Positions 39,621 through 51,570 of a DNA stretch of 64,000 nt are shown piece after piece; the first letter of the stretch is position 1; every line of letters starts with the position of its first letter. The notes under the pieces were generated by a model. That model was not told where the DNA came from and did not search any database. It saw nothing but the letters and a program-made list of their open reading frames with translations. The translations under genes and the position numbers were made by a program. The DNA lies in assembly GCA_037974335.1 (NCBI GenBank), contig CM075760.1, positions 8,615,432 through 8,679,431 on the forward strand, read 5' to 3'. The DNA comes from Prionace glauca (lineage: Eukaryota; Chordata; Chondrichthyes; Carcharhiniformes; Carcharhinidae).

Positions 39621-41615
39621 CCAATGCATGGGATATAGAGAATAAGAGAGACAGAACATAATGTAACATTTAGGTAAACGATTTTTGTGCGTGTCCTCAT
39701 TCTAGAAAAAGTAATTTATCCAACAATAACCGGTAAATGTCAAATGTAACAAAATCAGATATAGGTTCTAATTCACAACCGATTGGCTAACGGTTTCCAA
39801 AAACGATCATAGAGAATTAAAACATTATAATTTGAATGACCGGCTCCTGTGTATCACTAATAGAGACAGCTGGGCCCAGAGTCAGACTGGGACCCGATCT
39901 AAGGAAGCAATCATTTCTCGGGCCTTAACGCAGGTTTCTTTGTCAGGACGAGTGACGCCGCGATTTGTGTGACAAACACGGATTGGAAACCCGATGACGA
40001 ACGCAGGAGTGACTGACTCCACCTGACTAAGAGCTGGTATTCCCAAGGAGGGACAATCGTGGCGAGCTCCATAAATTTCTGTTATCCGAGGTAACAATGG
40101 AGGAATCTGTCAAAGGAACAGGAAATAATCTGTGCGTTCTCATTCTTACAAACAGAATTAGGACACGTGATGACTGAAACGACTAAATATGAAAACCTCA
40201 TCGGAGGAAAAAAAAGAACAGTGCAATAAATGTTAAGTTTAATTGTGATTTTCCTAACGAGTTCGATCCAATGCTAATTTGTTTAAAGTGATAGCTTGTA
40301 AATAGAATTGAATTTCGGAATCGTTTCTAGCAATTACACACACGCATACACACGCACGCACACGCACTCATTTGCTGTCAGAAGATAAGACTAGCACAAG
40401 ACGACAGCTGTATAAATATTGCATTTTATTCAGACTTAATGAAGGACAGGGAGAGATACAAAAAGGACGCTAGGACAATGATATAGATGAACCATTAAAC
40501 TGGTTCCATTCTCGAAAATCCTTCAAATTTTAATCCCATGGAGGGTATATCTAATTTATTTTTCAAAGCTACTGTGAAATCTGATTCGATCACACTCTCA
40601 AGCTGTTCATTCCATTCATAACAACGCTTGTGCAAAAGTAAACACTTATATTTCTGTGTCTCTGTTCGATAAAATAAATTTGCGCCCACTGGTTGCTGGC
40701 CGCCCTTCCAGTTGAAATATTCTCTCTTCAATTAACCCACCCGCAACTTCATGATTATGAACACTAATGAAAGTGTTCAAAAGACTGGCAAGGAGATAGA
40801 GAGAGACACCGGAAGAGTTCGGAGAAAGAAAAACGGGGTGCTGACAGATAAAAGCTGAGGAGCAAAAAATAAATAGCAGATGGAGAGAAAATGATTAAGA
40901 AATGCAAAATAACAGCTATCATTCCCTTCCCTCACGGAACCCGGGGGAACTTAGTGACGAATCCACTGACCATCCATTTATGTCCGGGAATGGAAACTCT
41001 AGGCTGAACACACAAGGGTCTTCTGTAAATGTCACCACAATGTGATCTGTGTGACTCTGCCTGACTCTGTGGACAGATATGGGCCGCATTGACAGATGTT
41101 CTCACCAGATTGTGGTCCATGGATTTATTTTTTGCTCAGAAGCGAGATGTGCCGTTTGGAACCGGCAGCAAGAAACAGGAAGTTGTGTTACCTGAGAATC
41201 AAACAACCGGCGTCAGTTTGCTGTTATCACCGTGAACAGTCTTCCTGCCTGTGAGGGTGAACTCACTCTGACAGCATCAAAACCAACCACACAGATTGCT
41301 GCCAGTCTCAGCATTCACCGCTATTCCCATTTTAATGAATCAAGAAAATAATCGTATTTGGGGTTTAAATAGATTAATTGAAGCGAAGATGGACTGAAGA
41401 TTATCACTAAGAGAAAAGAGGGAAAATTAAAGCAATATATTTTTTTCCACCGTATTCCAAATAAGAAAGTTTAAGTGTGTTAGGCGTTGTGTGAGAGAAA
41501 TCGAGGAGAAAGGTTAAGTGAGTGAAGTGGTTTGGTTCTGGCACTGAATTTTCCTCTGATGAGATTTTTATTTTATGAGGTTCAAAGCTTCTTAAAATGC
41601 CACGAACTGATGCCG
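39621..41615. other. Largely unassigned 2 kb with a CA-rich spot
   Basis: A CA/GCAC repeat lies at about 40336-40372. Around 40500-40740 the minus strand may be a very old LINE 3' fragment (GATCACACTCTCAAGCTGTT). I see no V segment or host exon. Confidence 0.35.
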
Positions 41616-42250
41616 AAAACAGACAAGAAGGCCGAAAGAATGCTGGTCTTCATATCTAAAGGCAGTATAGGGATGCAGATGTCGTGCTGCAATTGTGCAA
41701 AATCGTTGTTAGACCCCAATTGCAGTACTGTGAGCAGATATGGGCAATACACTTTGGAAAGGTGTTGACCCTGGATGGAGTTCAACGCAGATTTAAAATA
41801 ATTAGACCTGGCCTTAAGGGGTTAGGCGGCGAGGAGAAATTAGACAAATTAAGACTTTTTTTCTCGAATTCAGAAGTTTGAAGGGTGCTCTGCCAGAAAT
41901 CATCAAAATATTTACAGGGAAGGGCAGGGTGAATAAGGATAAAATGCTTCCACCAGTTGAAGGCTCGAGAATAAAGGGCAGTATATTTTTTAAAAAAGAA
42001 TAGGGCCAAGCCGTACAGGACAGTTGATAGAAAGCATTTCTACACACAGAGAGTGGCGGACGTTTGGAACTCTCTTCCTGAAACGGCGGTGGGTGCTGGT
42101 TCAATTGTTAAATTTAAGTCTGAAATAGCATCAATGGGTATGGGCCGTGGTAGGTACATGGAGTTTGGTTACAGATCAGTCAAGATCCTACTGAATGGCG
42201 GGGTGAGTCCGAGGAGCTGAATAGCCTACTCCTGTTTCCATGTTGCCACG
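41616..42250 (+). mobile_element. Old LINE 3' fragment (CR1-like)
   Basis: The series AAGGCCGAAAGAATGCTGGT, GTTAGACCCCAATTGCAGTA, GATGGAGTTCAACGCAGATT, TAGGCGGCGAGGAGAAATTA and AGGACAGTTGATAGAAAGCA is followed by a 3' tail with ATAGCCTACTCCTGTTTCCA. It matches the ORF2 end and 3' UTR of CR1-like elements, with several frame breaks. Confidence 0.75.
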
Positions 42251-42495
42251 TCAGCCTCAGAGCAAAATGCCTCAATTCATGGCATTTTGTATTTTCGTTC
42301 ATTTTTGTTCGAAGGAGGAATGTTGACCAAGGCGCTGTTGGAAACATTGGAACCTTTAACTCCAGCTCGGCAATCATGGCGTTGAGGAAAGTTTATTTCT
42401 TCATCATTCCATCTGAAAGATAATTGGGGTCATTATCTCTGAAGGCTCCCAGGAAGACAGGGTGGAGGGTTAAGTTGAAGGATAATGTGTGTATG

Positions 42496-42497
<2 letters not shown>

Positions 42498-42560
<63 letters not shown>
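42498..42560. repeat. (TG)n microsatellite
   Basis: It is an almost pure TG run of about 31 units. Frames reading poly Cys-Val or His-Thr through it are artefacts. Confidence 0.97.
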
Positions 42561-42561
<1 letters not shown>

Positions 42562-43260
42562 TTGTGCTTTGTTGCAGAATGTCACATTGTGTACAAATCA
42601 ATTTTATAATGACAACAGGCGTCCTTCCATTTACAATAAAAGTTAGACAAACAGCAAACATGCAAATTTCAGAAAGGTTTCTTTTTCATAGGTCACCTTT
42701 GTTGATGACTGAGGAGGATAATTTTTGGGAGGTTGATTCTACTACAAATGTTGCATATGAAGCTACAAATTGTGGTTGCAAGTTGTCATCTTCTGTGTCA
42801 TGAATGAGACAGGATTTTTGGTGGAGAGCAAATTTTGCCCGAATCATCCCCTGCTCTGCTGCAAGTGTCAGTGAGATTCGTGAAAGAAGGTAAAAATACG
42901 CACTTATGGAATTTGGAAGGGATGTTTACTTGAGTAAATATTCCAACACAAACATAACACAGTACTTCAGGGCAATCCCGGTCTTCAAGCAGATGGCAGT
43001 TTTAAAATGTGACATGGGCAAAGGCCTTACCCGTGATGCTATGTTGGAGATTTTTCTGCAGTTGTCCTCTGCCAGCTTTGTTTTCAGATGGTGTGATGTT
43101 TTTGAATCATGGATCTCCTGTGGAACGGAGCCTATCTCTCAGCAGAGAAAGAAAAAGTTATAAAGGTTCAAAAAGTTGGCATTTATTTTCACCAGTTACC
43201 ATCCAGTCACAAATTTGCACAATTTTGTTCATCAATTATCATCCATTCATTAACATTAAT
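42561..43260. other. Unassigned spacer
   Basis: Short open frames overlap in several phases without a recognisable domain. Confidence 0.35.
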
Positions 43261-43640
43261 ATATTTATGTTTTAATTTTCGGGATGTGGGCTTTGCTGGC
43301 GAGGTCAACATTTGGTGCCTACCCCTAATTGCTCTTCGTAAGCTGGTGGTGAGCAGCCTTCTTGAATTGCCGCAGAACCTGTGTTGTAGATATGTACACA
43401 AAGCTGTTACAGAGAGAGGTCCATGATTTTGACCCAGTAACGTTAAAGGAAGGGCGATATACTTCCAAGTCAGATATAGGACTGACTTGGAACGGAATGT
43501 ATAGGTGATATTCCCAGGTAACTATTACTCCTGTCCTTCCAGGTGGTAACTTCATGTGGTTGGAAGTGCTGCCCAAGGAGTCTTGGTGAGTTTCTGAAGT
43601 GAAACTTGTAGATGGTTCATAATGTTGTTGTTGTTTGTCG
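43261..43640 (+). mobile_element. SINE-like relics
   Basis: TTTTCGGGATGTGGGCTTTG, GGTGCCTACCCCTAATTGCT, AAGCTGGTGGTGAGCAGCCT and TTCTTGAATTGCCGCAGAAC are the diverged middle of a common SINE. A further block is TGGTAACTTCATGTGGTTGG. Confidence 0.65.
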
Positions 43641-44875
43641 GTGGTGGATGGAATGAGAATTTGCAAAAGCTATGCTAGTCAGGCCAGCTGCTTTGTCCTG
43701 AATGGTATAAAGCTTCTTAAATGTTGTTTGAGCTGCACTCATTCAGGCAAGTGGGGGGAATCCTATTACACTGCTGATTTGTACCTTGTAGATGGTGACA
43801 GGTTTGGGGAGTCAGGGAGTGGGTTATTTACACTCTGCTGACCGGATAGTCCGTTCGGAGCATTTATATACCAAGTTAATACAACAATGTTTATATTGTG
43901 TGGTTCAGTATCGTAATATCATTGAATGACAAGGGGCAATGGGTAGATTTTCCCTTTTTGAAGATCTGGTGCCAACATTACCATTAATCTTCAATTCACA
44001 AAAATAAATTAAAATTTCACCAATTATTGTCAGTATTTTATTTGATACAAATATAATGGCAATTTATTTAATATAATTTGAGATTCAAATGTACTGAGAT
44101 CACATTGACCTTCCTGTCACCAAAGAATCAAATCTGCCCCAGAATTCAGCGGGAAATGGAATTAAATCAAAGCAAATAGTAGCAGTTACCCAGCAGCCTC
44201 TGCGCTTTATCGCCTTATGATCACACAGAAGCTCCTGATACATAACTGGCGTTATGTATCATTTTTATAATGACTGTAGAACTGAAAATATCTGTATCTA
44301 ATGTGAATTCCTAGAAGCTTAAAATCCCGATTCATTTTATACAGTTCAAGCAAGTAATTGAAAACTTCAAGCTGTCCAGTCAGTTTCACAGTATTTTAGT
44401 TGCCACATTGCTTATTGTTTAGCCTGTTATCTTCACTAATTTGGGTGATGATCTGTTGGGTGATTTTGTAGCACTAGAAAGGCCACACGTTCCAAATATT
44501 ACAATCCTCCCTCATCAACCTAATCATGTTCCCTCTTGCCATCTTGGATTTGAAGAATTACCATCAGCCTGGGGGGAAATCAGACTAATCTTTGTGAGGC
44601 TCAGTTCATTTGTTCCCCATATGCCGGGGATGGAATTCACCAAGAAAATCTAGAAGGACTAAAGGTTGTAGACTGACTGTAAAGGACAAGCTTTGATTTT
44701 TGAAATAGTGATACACAAATATGTATATGGAGAACAATAAATTTCAGGACCAGCTGTCGTCGCATTCATCAATCCTTTCAATGATTCCTCAAACAAAGCA
44801 TTCAGATATCCAACTATTATTCATCCCTGCATCAACACAAGAAATTCTTTATATTTTGCATAGATGATGGCGCAA
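43641..44875. other. Unassigned spacer
   Basis: The first 200 bases may continue the preceding SINE or a related element. Nothing is supported after that. Confidence 0.35.
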
Positions 44876-44877
44876 TA

Positions 44878-45145
44878 TTATTTCCAGTGGACCGGCAATC
44901 TAGAAATCCAGGCCAGTGATGTGGCAACAAGAGATTAAATCCGACCATGGCAGCTGATGGAATTTGAATTCAATCAAAAAATCTTGATTCATACTGACAG
45001 CGACCAGGTAAACTTCTCTGATTCCTCATTCAAGGAAATCTGCCATCCCTGTTTGGTCTCACCAAGATGTGACTCCAGACAGACAGCAGTATACATAAGT
45101 GGGCAATGCCTTCTGAGATGCCCTAGCACATTAATCAGTTCAAAA
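44878..45145 (+). mobile_element. Second-family SINE
   Basis: GACCGGCAATCTAGAAATCC, GACCATGGCAGCTGATGGAA, TCAAGGAAATCTGCCATCCC, TGTTTGGTCTCACCAAGATG and CTTCTGAGATGCCCTAGCA follow the order of the 16.8-kb element. Confidence 0.75.
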
Positions 45146-46515
45146 TATCTTCGGCACATGAAACAAACGTTGCTCGTTTCAGAGACCTTCGCATCCCATG
45201 GAAGAATAAAGTGAAATAAAACACAAATATACATGTTTATGTCATATAAAATATATCACCTCTCTGAATCAACTCTCACAATCTGCCTGTATTTATTTCT
45301 ATCTGTCTATCACAATGTTTTGTTGTGTTGGAGGGATCATCATTGTTGCTAACAAGGTGCCAGAGAAGCTGGATAGCTTTCTTTTCCTAAGAATTGAGAA
45401 GCATTCATATAGGTTTACAAGTTAAAAAAAATAAGTAAGTTGCCTCCAGTACTGTTGCTGGGCAGATTTGATTATAAATAAACCCCATTGACAATGCTAA
45501 GAGTTTGAAGTTGGCTTGCAGCCAAGTGCTCAGTACTGAGTAAACAGATCTTTGAGTTTCTGAACAAACACACTCAGATGTTTTCAGTAAACATCTTTGG
45601 GTAGTTGGCAGCAGGTTGGACTGCTGCCAAATACTGCATGGGACAAGTTAACGCTAATATGTAAGGATAAAATAGGACTTAGCCAGTTATACAATAGATG
45701 TTTGATTCCCATAAGAAAGTCACGTTTTAAATGGCATTCATTCCAAGCACATATTTTAAGTGAATGCACTGTTCATTATGTGATTAAACAGTATCCGAAA
45801 CTTGTAAATTGGCTAGATGCTATTTCATTTGTGTAACTTCAATTTAAATGTCCTTCCAACAATTAAAGCCAGTTTGTGAGCAATTTCATGAATGCACGAA
45901 AGACATGTTGATATCCTCAATCCCTCAGTCCAATGGGATCAGTGTAATGGCCCAAAAGTGAGAATATTTAAAACTAAAAGAAAGTCATATAACTGCCTTG
46001 AACAGCGCGGATTCCTGGAATATTCTCAGTGTTCTGCCCCGCAGTAAAAAGGCAAAGTCTCTTGCACTTGAGTAGTACCATGTTCTGTTGTGCAGCATGA
46101 TCTGATTTCGATTATTAAACAGTACCTCTCAGAGCTGCCAATCTGTGAAGAAATGACCAGTTCATAACCTGATTCAGTGGAAGATTAAGTATTTATTCTG
46201 GTGATACTGTGCAATATGACGCAAAGTCCTGATGTTCTGTGCTCCCAGTACCAGTGAATGTTCGATAGCCGGTGACCAATAAAATGAGCTGCAATGATCT
46301 GGATGTTGACAGAGAACTTTCCTGATCACTGTGTTCATTCTGATTCATTAAATTCTCCGTCAAAAGCCGATTTCAATTTTATATTTCTCTGTCAACTCAA
46401 TTAATTATCAGCCAACGAGGCTTCTTTTACCGTTAATTTTCACAGGGTTAAGGAGCAGTTGGAGAAATATAAAGTGTAACATTGTATCATAGATTTTCTT
46501 TTATGAATTAATTCG
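45146..46515. other. Unassigned spacer
   Basis: It is AT-rich with no recognised gene, V segment or clear repeat. A 79-codon frame at 45597 has no known domain. Confidence 0.4.
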
Positions 46516-46808
46516 TGGGAGGCACAGTGCCATAGTTATTTGCACTTCTACCAGGGACCCGGGTTCAATTACCGGTTTGGGTCTGTATGAAGTCACTGTC
46601 TGTGCAGTATGCACATACTCCAATTGTCTGCCTATTTACTCATACGGCCCAAGGATGTGCTGCTTAGGCTGATTGGCGATGATGAATTGTCCCATAGTGT
46701 CAAAGGAATTCGCAGACAATATACATGGGGTGATGGGTATAGGTGGGAATGGTGTCGGTGCGGGCCCGTTAGGTAAAATGGCCTCCTTCTGCATGTAGAG
46801 ATTCTACG
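46516..46808 (+). mobile_element. tRNA-derived SINE, near full length
   Basis: The head GGGAGGCACAGTGCCATAG with GGGTTCAATTACC (box B-like) leads to TCACTGTCTGTGCAGTATGC and a right end TAAAATGGCCTCCTTCTGCA, GATTCTACGG. Confidence 0.82.
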
Positions 46809-46814
46809 GACATG

Positions 46815-47250
46815 GGTACTGCTAGATGTTCAGCATTTATTGCCCACCCTTTGTCCGAGGGCAGTTGAGAGCCAACTACATTGCTGTGGCTCTGGAATTA
46901 CATGTCGGCCAGACCAAGTAAGGACAGCGCTGGATGGCCTGCTTCTGCTCCTATTGCTTATGTTCTTATGTTCTTGTACGGTGAAAATTATTATTTCTTG
47001 CGCGCCATACAGAGAGAGCAGACCGTACATAGAGAAGGAAATTAGAGAGTGCAGAGAGGACAGCGTTGCAGTCAAAGCTAGGGTGTAGAGAAAGTTCAAC
47101 TTAACGCGAGGTAGATCCATTCAAAAGTCTGATTTCAGCAGAAAGAAAGCTGTCTTTTAATCGGTTTGTACTTGTTTTCATCCTTTTATATCTTGTTCCC
47201 AATATAAAAAGGTGAGAGAGTGTGTTTGGGGCATGTGATGTTTTATTTTC
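46815..47250. mobile_element. Composite: SINE piece, CR1 tail and L2-type 3' end
   Basis: 46830-46925 is a reversed second-family SINE (ATTGCTGTGGCTCTGGAATT). 46931-46975 is only the CR1 tail (GATGGCCTGCTTCTGCTCC, TTCTTATG repeats). From about 46976 comes the L2-type 3' end on the minus strand (GCGCGCCATACAGAGAGAGC, GGTAGATCCATTCAAAAGTC), as at 27.1 kb. Confidence 0.7.
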
Positions 47251-47510
47251 ATTATTTCTTTTAATGCATTTTTACAAGTATCGAATCGGAGGTTTTGTTG
47301 ACTCAGCCACAGGCACAAACCGGGCGTCCCTGAGGCTCCCTGAGACTGAACTGTAAAGACAACGCGTTGAATACTGGCAGCAACTGGATGGCCTGTGTCC
47401 CACAGGTCCCTGAACAGTGTTTGTAGTGTTTCTTTCAGTACGAAAGTCTTGGATCAACCTACAATTTCTCTGCCCCAGGGTGTCAGAATCTATTTACTCC
47501 ACGCAAATAA
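47251..47510. other. Unassigned spacer
   Basis: No supported feature. Confidence 0.35.
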
Positions 47511-47748
47511 ACCTCAAACAAAGTAAACAGAAAATACTGGAAAATCTCAGCAAGCCTGGCAGCATCTGTAAGGAAAGAGAAGAGCTGTCTTTTCGAGTCC
47601 ACACGACCCTTTGTCAAAGCTTCGTCAAAAGGTCATCTAGCCTCGAAACGTCAGATCTTTTCACTCTTCGCTAATGTTGCGAGGCCTGTTGAGATTTTCC
47701 AGAATTTTCTCCTTTGGTTTCAATTCCAGAATCCGCAGAATTGCTTTT
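47511..47748. mobile_element. Foldback element (second family), about 70-bp arms
   Basis: The left arm GAAAATACTGGAAAATCTCA ... GGCAGCATCTGTAAGGAAAG and the inverted right arm GTTGAGATTTTCCAGAATTT flank a short centre (TTTGTCAAAGCTTCGTCAAA). It has the same plan as 36.4 kb. Confidence 0.8.
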
Positions 47749-48500
47749 ATACCTCAAACGATATTTTCTCTTTGGAAATAACTGAACACTGAAGATTCCC
47801 AACTTTCTCCTGTCTGTCCTACAAAGACCCCAGTTCCACTGTGATGAAAATGACTCTTAGCCATCACTGAAGTTGCCGAACAAGCTATCCACTTGTATCA
47901 AAGCTGCTGTAGAAAGTCAAATAATAAAATGATCCAGAGGGCAAGTTCAACAATGTGGTTCACAATCCCCTTCTCAGTATGGACAATTAATGTTGATTTT
48001 GACAGTGATGCTCACATCTAGACGATCAATAAAAACAGAGTAAAATGCTGCAGATTCTGGAAATCTAAAACTAAAACAACAAAAATGCTACTGAGCAGCT
48101 CAATGGGCATCAGCAGAGAGAGAACCTGATTCTCATTTAAGATCGATGCCAGGATGCAAAATCTTTTGATATAATTATGAAGAGCTAGGCTGTTCTGCCA
48201 AATATCCTACCCAAATCCTCATTCTTAAAATAAAATCGTAAATTTACTGGCCATTTACCACATCGCGGTTTGTAGGAGTTTGTTGTACGCAAATTATCTG
48301 GTATATTTCTAACAGTAACTATTTCGCAGTAACTAAATTCAACAAAGGTACATCAATGAGTTTAAGAACTTTCGGATGACATGATGTCGGGTAAAGTGTT
48401 CTATAAATGCAAGTTCCACCAAAATGATATTTGTAATTCTTTGAAAGCTCTGAGATTAATGGGAATATAACGATTCTTCTGCCTGATCATAGCAGCATCA
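47749..48500. other. Unassigned spacer with a foldback-arm fragment
   Basis: 48035-48135 contains AAATGCTGCAGATTCTGGAA and related words of the foldback family. The rest is unassigned. Confidence 0.4.
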
Positions 48501-48504
48501 AATA

Positions 48505-48955
48505 ATATAATCTCTACAGTTCAAAAGGAGGTCACTTGGTCCAACAAGTCTGCAGCGGTTCTCCGACAGAGCATCCTGCCTGGGCCCAGCCTTCACCCTA
48601 TCACGATAACGACGCATATTCACAGGCTAATCCCCTGAACCTACACATCTTTGGACACTAACAGGAAATTTAGAATAGACAATCCACCTTGGGCCTGGGA
48701 AGGATGCTTTGCTGGATAGCTGGTGCAGATCTAATGAACCGAATGGTCTCCTTCTGCACTGTAATGATTCGATGATCCTACGTTGCATTGGAGGATAAGG
48801 GACAAATTATCATAGCCAATCTACCTAACATTTGCATCCTTGGACTGTGGAAGGAAACGGAGCACTCGGAGGAAACTCACACATGGATAGGGGTAGAATG
48901 TGAAAATCGCACACACTCACCCAAGGCTGGAATTGAATCCGTTTCCCTGTCGCTT
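48505..48955 (-). mobile_element. tRNA-derived SINE split by a second SINE end
   Basis: A minus-strand SINE is present as 48505-48690 (GGTCACTTGGTCCAACAAGT, CACATCTTTGGACACTAACA) and 48780-48955 (ACTGTGGAAGGAAACGGAGC, CAAGGCTGGAATTGAATCC). Between them lies a plus-strand SINE right end (GGGCCTGGGAAGGATGCTTT, GAATGGTCTCCTTCTGCACT). This looks like a nested or recombined insertion. Confidence 0.7.
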
Positions 48956-48961
48956 GTTTAT

Positions 48962-49011
48962 CTCTTAGTGATAACCACACTGGTTATCACCACATTGGTT
49001 ATCACTAAGAG
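48962..49011. repeat. Perfect 16-bp inverted repeat with nested palindrome
   Basis: CTCTTAGTGATAACCA (48962-48977) and TGGTTATCACTAAGAG (48996-49011) are exact reverse complements around an 18-bp loop. The loop repeats the TGGTTATCAC word, so alternative hairpins are possible. Confidence 0.95.
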
Positions 49012-49865
49012 GTTCTTCCTTTGTGTGAATGCGATCACTATTTCTGACAGGAATACTTCAGATCTCAGATTTGTCTTTTAAAATTTAACTTGTCTATTTA
49101 AACAGATGAAATCCTCAATCAAATTAACATTCAGTGGAATATCTATCTGTTCACAGATGGTTTATTACTTGTGACATCAGAACTTTCAGAACTAATTCTG
49201 AAATGAAATGTGTGATTTTCTTTTAATTAAATATAACTGGTGGAATGAATGTTCAAAAAGTTTCGATTCATTTTGAACCAACTGTTAAAATTCTTAAAAT
49301 AAACCGCTATTTTGATCAACAAGTGACGGTTTATCTGGTTTTGCTGTCATGAACATTTCATTGTAAACAGTGAGGTATTTATGTAAATAAATACAAAAAT
49401 AGTAATTCCAAATTAGATGTTGACTGACAAAAACACAACAAATATTTCCCCCACGAACACAGCACAGAAATAGAGACAACCATGCAAATCAATCAACGGA
49501 TTCCAGTAATGATTGTTTTTCAACATTATTTATTCATCAGTTATGTGAGGAAAAACAATCATGATGATATCTATGTTCAGAATTAGGAAATATTCCCTCT
49601 GATCCCGAAATATAATGACACGGCAAATGTGTTCATGGAAATATCCCGTGTTTCATCTCTTTTCCTGTCTTTCTCTTGTCTGGTTCTGTGTTTTGTCTCT
49701 TCACGATGGTTCATCTTCTTCACTCCACAGCATAAATACAATGTCTGCCTAATGTATTCTCTCAGCCAGAGTTATAGGCTTCTAAAATAACGTAATTCAA
49801 TTAATTGGAATCCGTCAGTGAGATTTACTCTCAAAGATTTCTTGAGCATTCTATGATTTTGAAAT
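49012..49865. other. AT-rich unassigned spacer
   Basis: No gene, V segment or clear repeat is seen. Confidence 0.4.
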
Positions 49866-50600
49866 GCTCGATATATTTCATTCTGTATCTAACCTCGGCT
49901 GTACCTAGTGATAAGGATTCGATGTGGCACTACCGAAAGATCGTTCCTTATATTTAGCCGGTGCTATACCTGTCCTTAGAGTATTTGACTGGACAGTGAC
50001 AAGGAATATTTACTCTGGATCTAAACTCACTGTACTTGTCTTATGAATGTTTGATTTGACTTTGTCAAGGAAGATTTAATCCTTATTTAATCCCTGTCGT
50101 AACTGACCTGTACTGTAACACAAAACAGTGTTTTGTGGAACTGTGTAGACGGTTCTTTCCCCAACATCGAACACTAATTTAAACCTGCCTCCCGAATCTC
50201 TGAAGGAAGAGTGCAAAAGAGGTTTTACCTAGAATAGAGTCCATGCTCTTTCTGTCTCTATTTTGTTTGACAACACCAGGTTTTAGTCCAACCTATTTAT
50301 TTGATAATATACTTACAAGCTTTCGGGGTTAGCCCCTTCGTCAGGTGAATGAAGAGTTCTGGCCTCAGACAGACTTTTTACTGTGTTTACGCCAGTCCAA
50401 CGCCGGCATACCCACATCATGTCCATTTTGTTTGAACAGACTTTTACAGAGAGTTTCATTCTGTTTCTAGACAGTGTACTGTTCTGGGAATATTTGATTT
50501 GGAAAGTATAGAGGGAGATTCACTTTGTATCTAAATCATGCTATTGCTGCCTTGGGAGTGTTTAATTTGGCAATGCAGGGGAAAGGTTGCATTCTTCAGG
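49866..50600. repeat. Old tandem repeat, unit about 70-80 bp, split by a foldback element
   Basis: A unit of the form TATCTAACC / GCTGTACCTGTCCT / GAGTATTTGACTGGACAGTG / GGAATATTTACTCTGGATC recurs at about 49880, 49960, 50030, 50450 and 50530, all diverged. The foldback element at 50265-50425 separates the last two from the rest. Confidence 0.65.
50265..50425 (-). mobile_element. Fragment of the first foldback family
   Basis: GACAACACCAGGTTTTAGTC, ACAAGCTTTCGGGGTTAGCC, CTTCGTCAGGTGAATGAAG, and at the end GTCCAACGCCGGCATACCC. It is the other half of the element type seen at 2.5 and 37.5 kb. Confidence 0.8.
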
Positions 50601-50759
50601 TAACCCCATCTTACTCCTGTCCCGTAACTTTTTAATGGGACGGCCGTCTCTACAAATGTCATGGGGATTTATATTACAGTAAACGTACCCTGTGTCAGCT
50701 TCTATTATGAGGCCATGGCTTTGTTTATTTTTCACTAGACCCAAACTCTTAACATATTG

Positions 50760-51030
50760 CATGTAGAAATTTACATTGCCTGTCTCTACTCATATTAAAC
50801 TAGACGTTTTATCTATTTGTACTAAATTAGACGCAATCTCTGTTTATATTAAACTTCACAATGTTTCTGTTTATCTTAAGCTAGATGTTGTCTCTATTTA
50901 TATTAATTTAGATCTGTCTCTGCTTGTTTTAAACCAGATGAAGTCTTACTTTTGCAATTGACCGTGTCCACGTTTATATTGCATTGGACGTGGTCTCAAT
51001 TTTTACTGCGTTGTTCAATGACAGTAACGA
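50760..51030. repeat. AT-rich minisatellite, about 33-bp units
   Basis: TGTCTCTACTCATATTAAAC, ATCTCTGTTTATATTAAACT, TGTTTCTGTTTATCTTAAGC, TGTCTCTATTTATATTAATT and TGTCTCTGCTTGTTTTAAAC follow one another, with TAGACG-type links. This is the clearest array of the family found at 32.4 and 37.7 kb. Confidence 0.8.
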
Positions 51031-51285
51031 TGAAAGTGGTTGGGAGAACACAATCCTCTGCATCCTTATGTAAGTGCAAACTCTATGAGGTTTTGGGCAC
51101 TGGAAAAGAAGATGCGATATCTAAAATCTACTTCTGCTGTCTGCATTGAAAATGGACACCAAGTCCTGTGTAGCAGCACTGTCAACAAGAACAAAAACAA
51201 AGAAAATTACAGCACACGAAAAGGCCTTTCGGCCCAACAAGACTGCACCAACCAAACACTGTCGATCTAATACTGCACATTTCTG

Positions 51286-51570
51286 GTAGCAAAGTAGTTA
51301 GCACTGTCTGTGTGGAGTTAGCACATTCTCCTCGTGTCTGCGTGGGTTTCCTCCGGGTGCTCCGGTTTTCTCCCACAGTCCAAAGATGTGTGGGTTAGGT
51401 TGATTGGCCATGCTAAAAAATTGCCCTTAGCGTCCTGAGATGCGTAGTTAGCGGGATTAGTGGGTAAATATTGGGGATATGGGGGCAGGGCCTGGGTGGG
51501 ATTGTCGTCGGTGCAGACTCGATGGGCCGAATGGCCTTTTTCTGAACTGTAGGGTTTTTATGATTCTAAC
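51286..51570 (+). mobile_element. tRNA-derived SINE
   Basis: It has a short head, then GTCTGCGTGGGTTTCCTCCG, CCCACAGTCCAAAGATGTGT, GGGCCTGGGTGGGATTGTCG and GACTCGATGGGCCGAATGGC. It is the least diverged SINE of the window. Confidence 0.9.

Noticed and set aside
42424-42803. Frames rich in Cys-Val or His-Thr
   Set aside because: Produced by the (TG)n microsatellite.
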